Assembly (NCBI RefSeq): GCF_019511445.1 | Contig: NZ_JAEUAN010000012.1 | Coordinates: forward strand, 118,902 to 182,901 | Direction of reading: 5' to 3' | DNA length: 64,000 bases | Source: Aliirhizobium wenxiniae | GTDB lineage: Bacteria; Pseudomonadota; Alphaproteobacteria; Rhizobiales; Rhizobiaceae | Shown: positions 63,018-64,000 of the stretch, in pieces | How positions within the stretch are numbered: the first letter of the stretch is position 1 | Layout of the letters: the number at the start of each line of letters is the position of its first letter | Translations under genes and position numbers: made by a program | The notes under the pieces: model-generated | The model's input: only the letters and a program-made list of their open reading frames with translations | What the model was told of the DNA's origin: nothing | Databases searched by the model: none

Positions 63018-63268
63018 CTTGTTCTCCCGAATTGAAGATCAGAACCGTGTTGGTGGTACATCGTTCCAAGGCTACAGTCTTCGCTTTAATTACTATCAAT
63101 GAACTGCCCCCACTTTCGACCGGACAGTCGGCGTAAGCAGAAGGGCTCAAGAACAGGCTCGAGGACAGGCCTCCCATATCGGCGCGCCTAGGGAACTGGA
63201 GAGAGAAACGGCGGTTTCCTTATAGCCCCTCGGCAGATGATAACCGTTCCCGCCTGACAGGATTGAAG

Positions 63269-63874
63269 ATGGACGAAACACAAAATTCTATCGCCAAAAC
63301 TCTTGGCGTAGCTGCTAACTTCGATGTAGCGCAAGAGGTGTCTAGGCGCGTTGATTTCCTCAGGGGCTATCTGCGCAGTGCATCCGGCCGAACTTTCGTC
63401 TTAGGCATAAGCGGCGGTGTCGATTCTCTTGTTGCAGGTCTGCTTGCCCAAGCCGCATCGAAAGGACTTCGCGATGACGGCTATCAGGCACGGTTCATAG
63501 CGGTCCGCTTACCATACGGAGTTCAAGCCGACGAGGCGGACGCCCAACGATCTCTGGCCGTTATCAAACCGGATCGTGTCGTCTCGATTGATATCAAGCC
63601 AGCTGCTGACGCGATGCTTGCCGCGGTGATGGTCGATGGCGCGGATCTTTTTGGTGCCGATCGGAAGGACTTCCATTTTGGGAACATCAAACCTCGCCAA
63701 CGCATGATTGCACAATATGCTTTGGCAGGTGCAACGGGGGGACTGGTGATCGGGACCGATCAAGCGGCCGAAGCGCTGATGGGATTTTTTACTAAATTCG
63801 GGGACTGACGTCCTGCCGCTCGCAGGTCTCACCAAACGGCGGGTGAGGGCTATTGCGGAACATATGGGCGCACT
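63269..63874 (+). pseudogene. nadE: NAD+ synthetase, frameshifted and truncated
   Basis: The ATP pyrophosphatase P-loop GISGGVDS is at about residue 47, then [60 protein letters not shown]. At GD (63800) the frame stops. In the next frame DVLPLAGLTKRRVRAIAEHM GA continues the family sequence up to 63874, where an insertion-sequence end begins. So the gene has a small deletion and has lost its C-terminal half. AGGA 6 nt before the ATG. Confidence 0.85.
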
Positions 63875-64000
63875 GTAATGGCCCCATAAATATCCGGACA
63901 CGATCTCCCACTTAACAAGTGTGCGAGGTAATGTGCCCATTATGACCAGTCACAGTCCTAAGATAGAAGTCCTGTCCGGCCCTGAGCGCCGCCGTCGCTG
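63875..64000 (+). mobile_element. left end of an IS66-like insertion sequence (cut by window edge)
   Basis: The nadE coding similarity stops at 63874 and is followed by GTAATGGCCCCATAAATATC, a plausible left inverted repeat starting GTAA as in IS66 elements. A transposase accessory gene starts 67 bp further on. The right end is outside the window. Confidence 0.65.
63942..64000 (+). CDS. IS66-type TnpA/OrfA, N-terminus only
   Basis: ATG at 63942 followed by TSHSPKIEVLSGPERRRR and running off the window. IEVLSGPERRRRW is the usual start of the small HTH-containing first protein of IS66-family elements. Confidence 0.65.
   Translation, partial: MTSHSPKIEVLSGPERRRR

Noticed and set aside
1..64000. 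CRISPR arrays, rRNA and tRNA genes, quorum-sensing traI/traR genes
   Set aside because: None seen by eye; a covariance-model scan would be needed for tRNAs.

Overview
The window reads as a stretch of a large low-copy plasmid (or chromid) from a Rhizobiales alphaproteobacterium, such as Rhizobium, Agrobacterium or Ensifer. The main reasons are a complete repABC replication/partition operon with its parS site and antisense RNA, a VirB/VirD4-type conjugation system, and the plasmid housekeeping families common in that order (DUF736, DUF1419, DUF3085, ArdC, ParB-like proteins). The assignment rests on gene content and on the coding style of the proteins; no 16S rRNA gene is present.

Layout. 0.2-4.2 kb (minus strand) is a mobilization operon: inner-membrane protein, ParA/VirC1-like ATPase, RHH protein, small accessory protein and VirD2-like relaxase. 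4.3-9.5 kb (plus strand) holds a decayed gene, two degenerate secreted nuclease-fold proteins, small secreted proteins, an XRE regulator (minus strand) and a 446-residue unknown protein. 9.7-24.7 kb (minus strand) is the mating-pair-formation operon in the order lipoprotein, virB1-virB2-virB3-virB4, a second lytic transglycosylase, virB5, a virB7-like lipoprotein, virB6-virB8-virB9-virB10-virB11 and virD4/traG. A shared 16-18 bp motif precedes the mobilization operon, the virB operon and the lipoprotein gene, which suggests common control.

24.7-27.1 kb is nearly gene-poor and contains a 10-copy 8-nt tandem repeat. 27.1-45.2 kb is a typical rhizobial-plasmid maintenance/anti-defence block: HU, DUF736, ArdC antirestriction protein, several conserved unknown proteins in ATGA-coupled operons, a ParB-like protein, a DUF4143 ATPase, a giant methyltransferase-helicase split by an in-frame TAG, DUF3085, DUF1419 and a Toprim/DUF3991 protein. 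45.6-49.2 kb is repCBA (minus strand) with parS and the incA-type antisense RNA.

49.2-64 kb is a mosaic accessory region: vapBC, an inverted-repeat-rich non-coding stretch, a PIN-domain toxin-antitoxin pair, a serine recombinase, a small catabolic cassette (2-hydroxyacid dehydrogenase, RraA-like aldolase, CitMHS transporter, divergent-type LysR regulator), a tyrosine recombinase translationally coupled to a Phd-like antitoxin, a second Phd antitoxin with a dead toxin, small membrane proteins, and a nadE copy broken by a frameshift and by the left end of an IS66-like element that runs off the window.

Several genes carry single-base frameshifts or a nonsense codon (4.3, 31.4, 41.1, 43.1, 60.7-60.8 and 63.8 kb). 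These may be real decay or base errors in the assembly; reads would decide.
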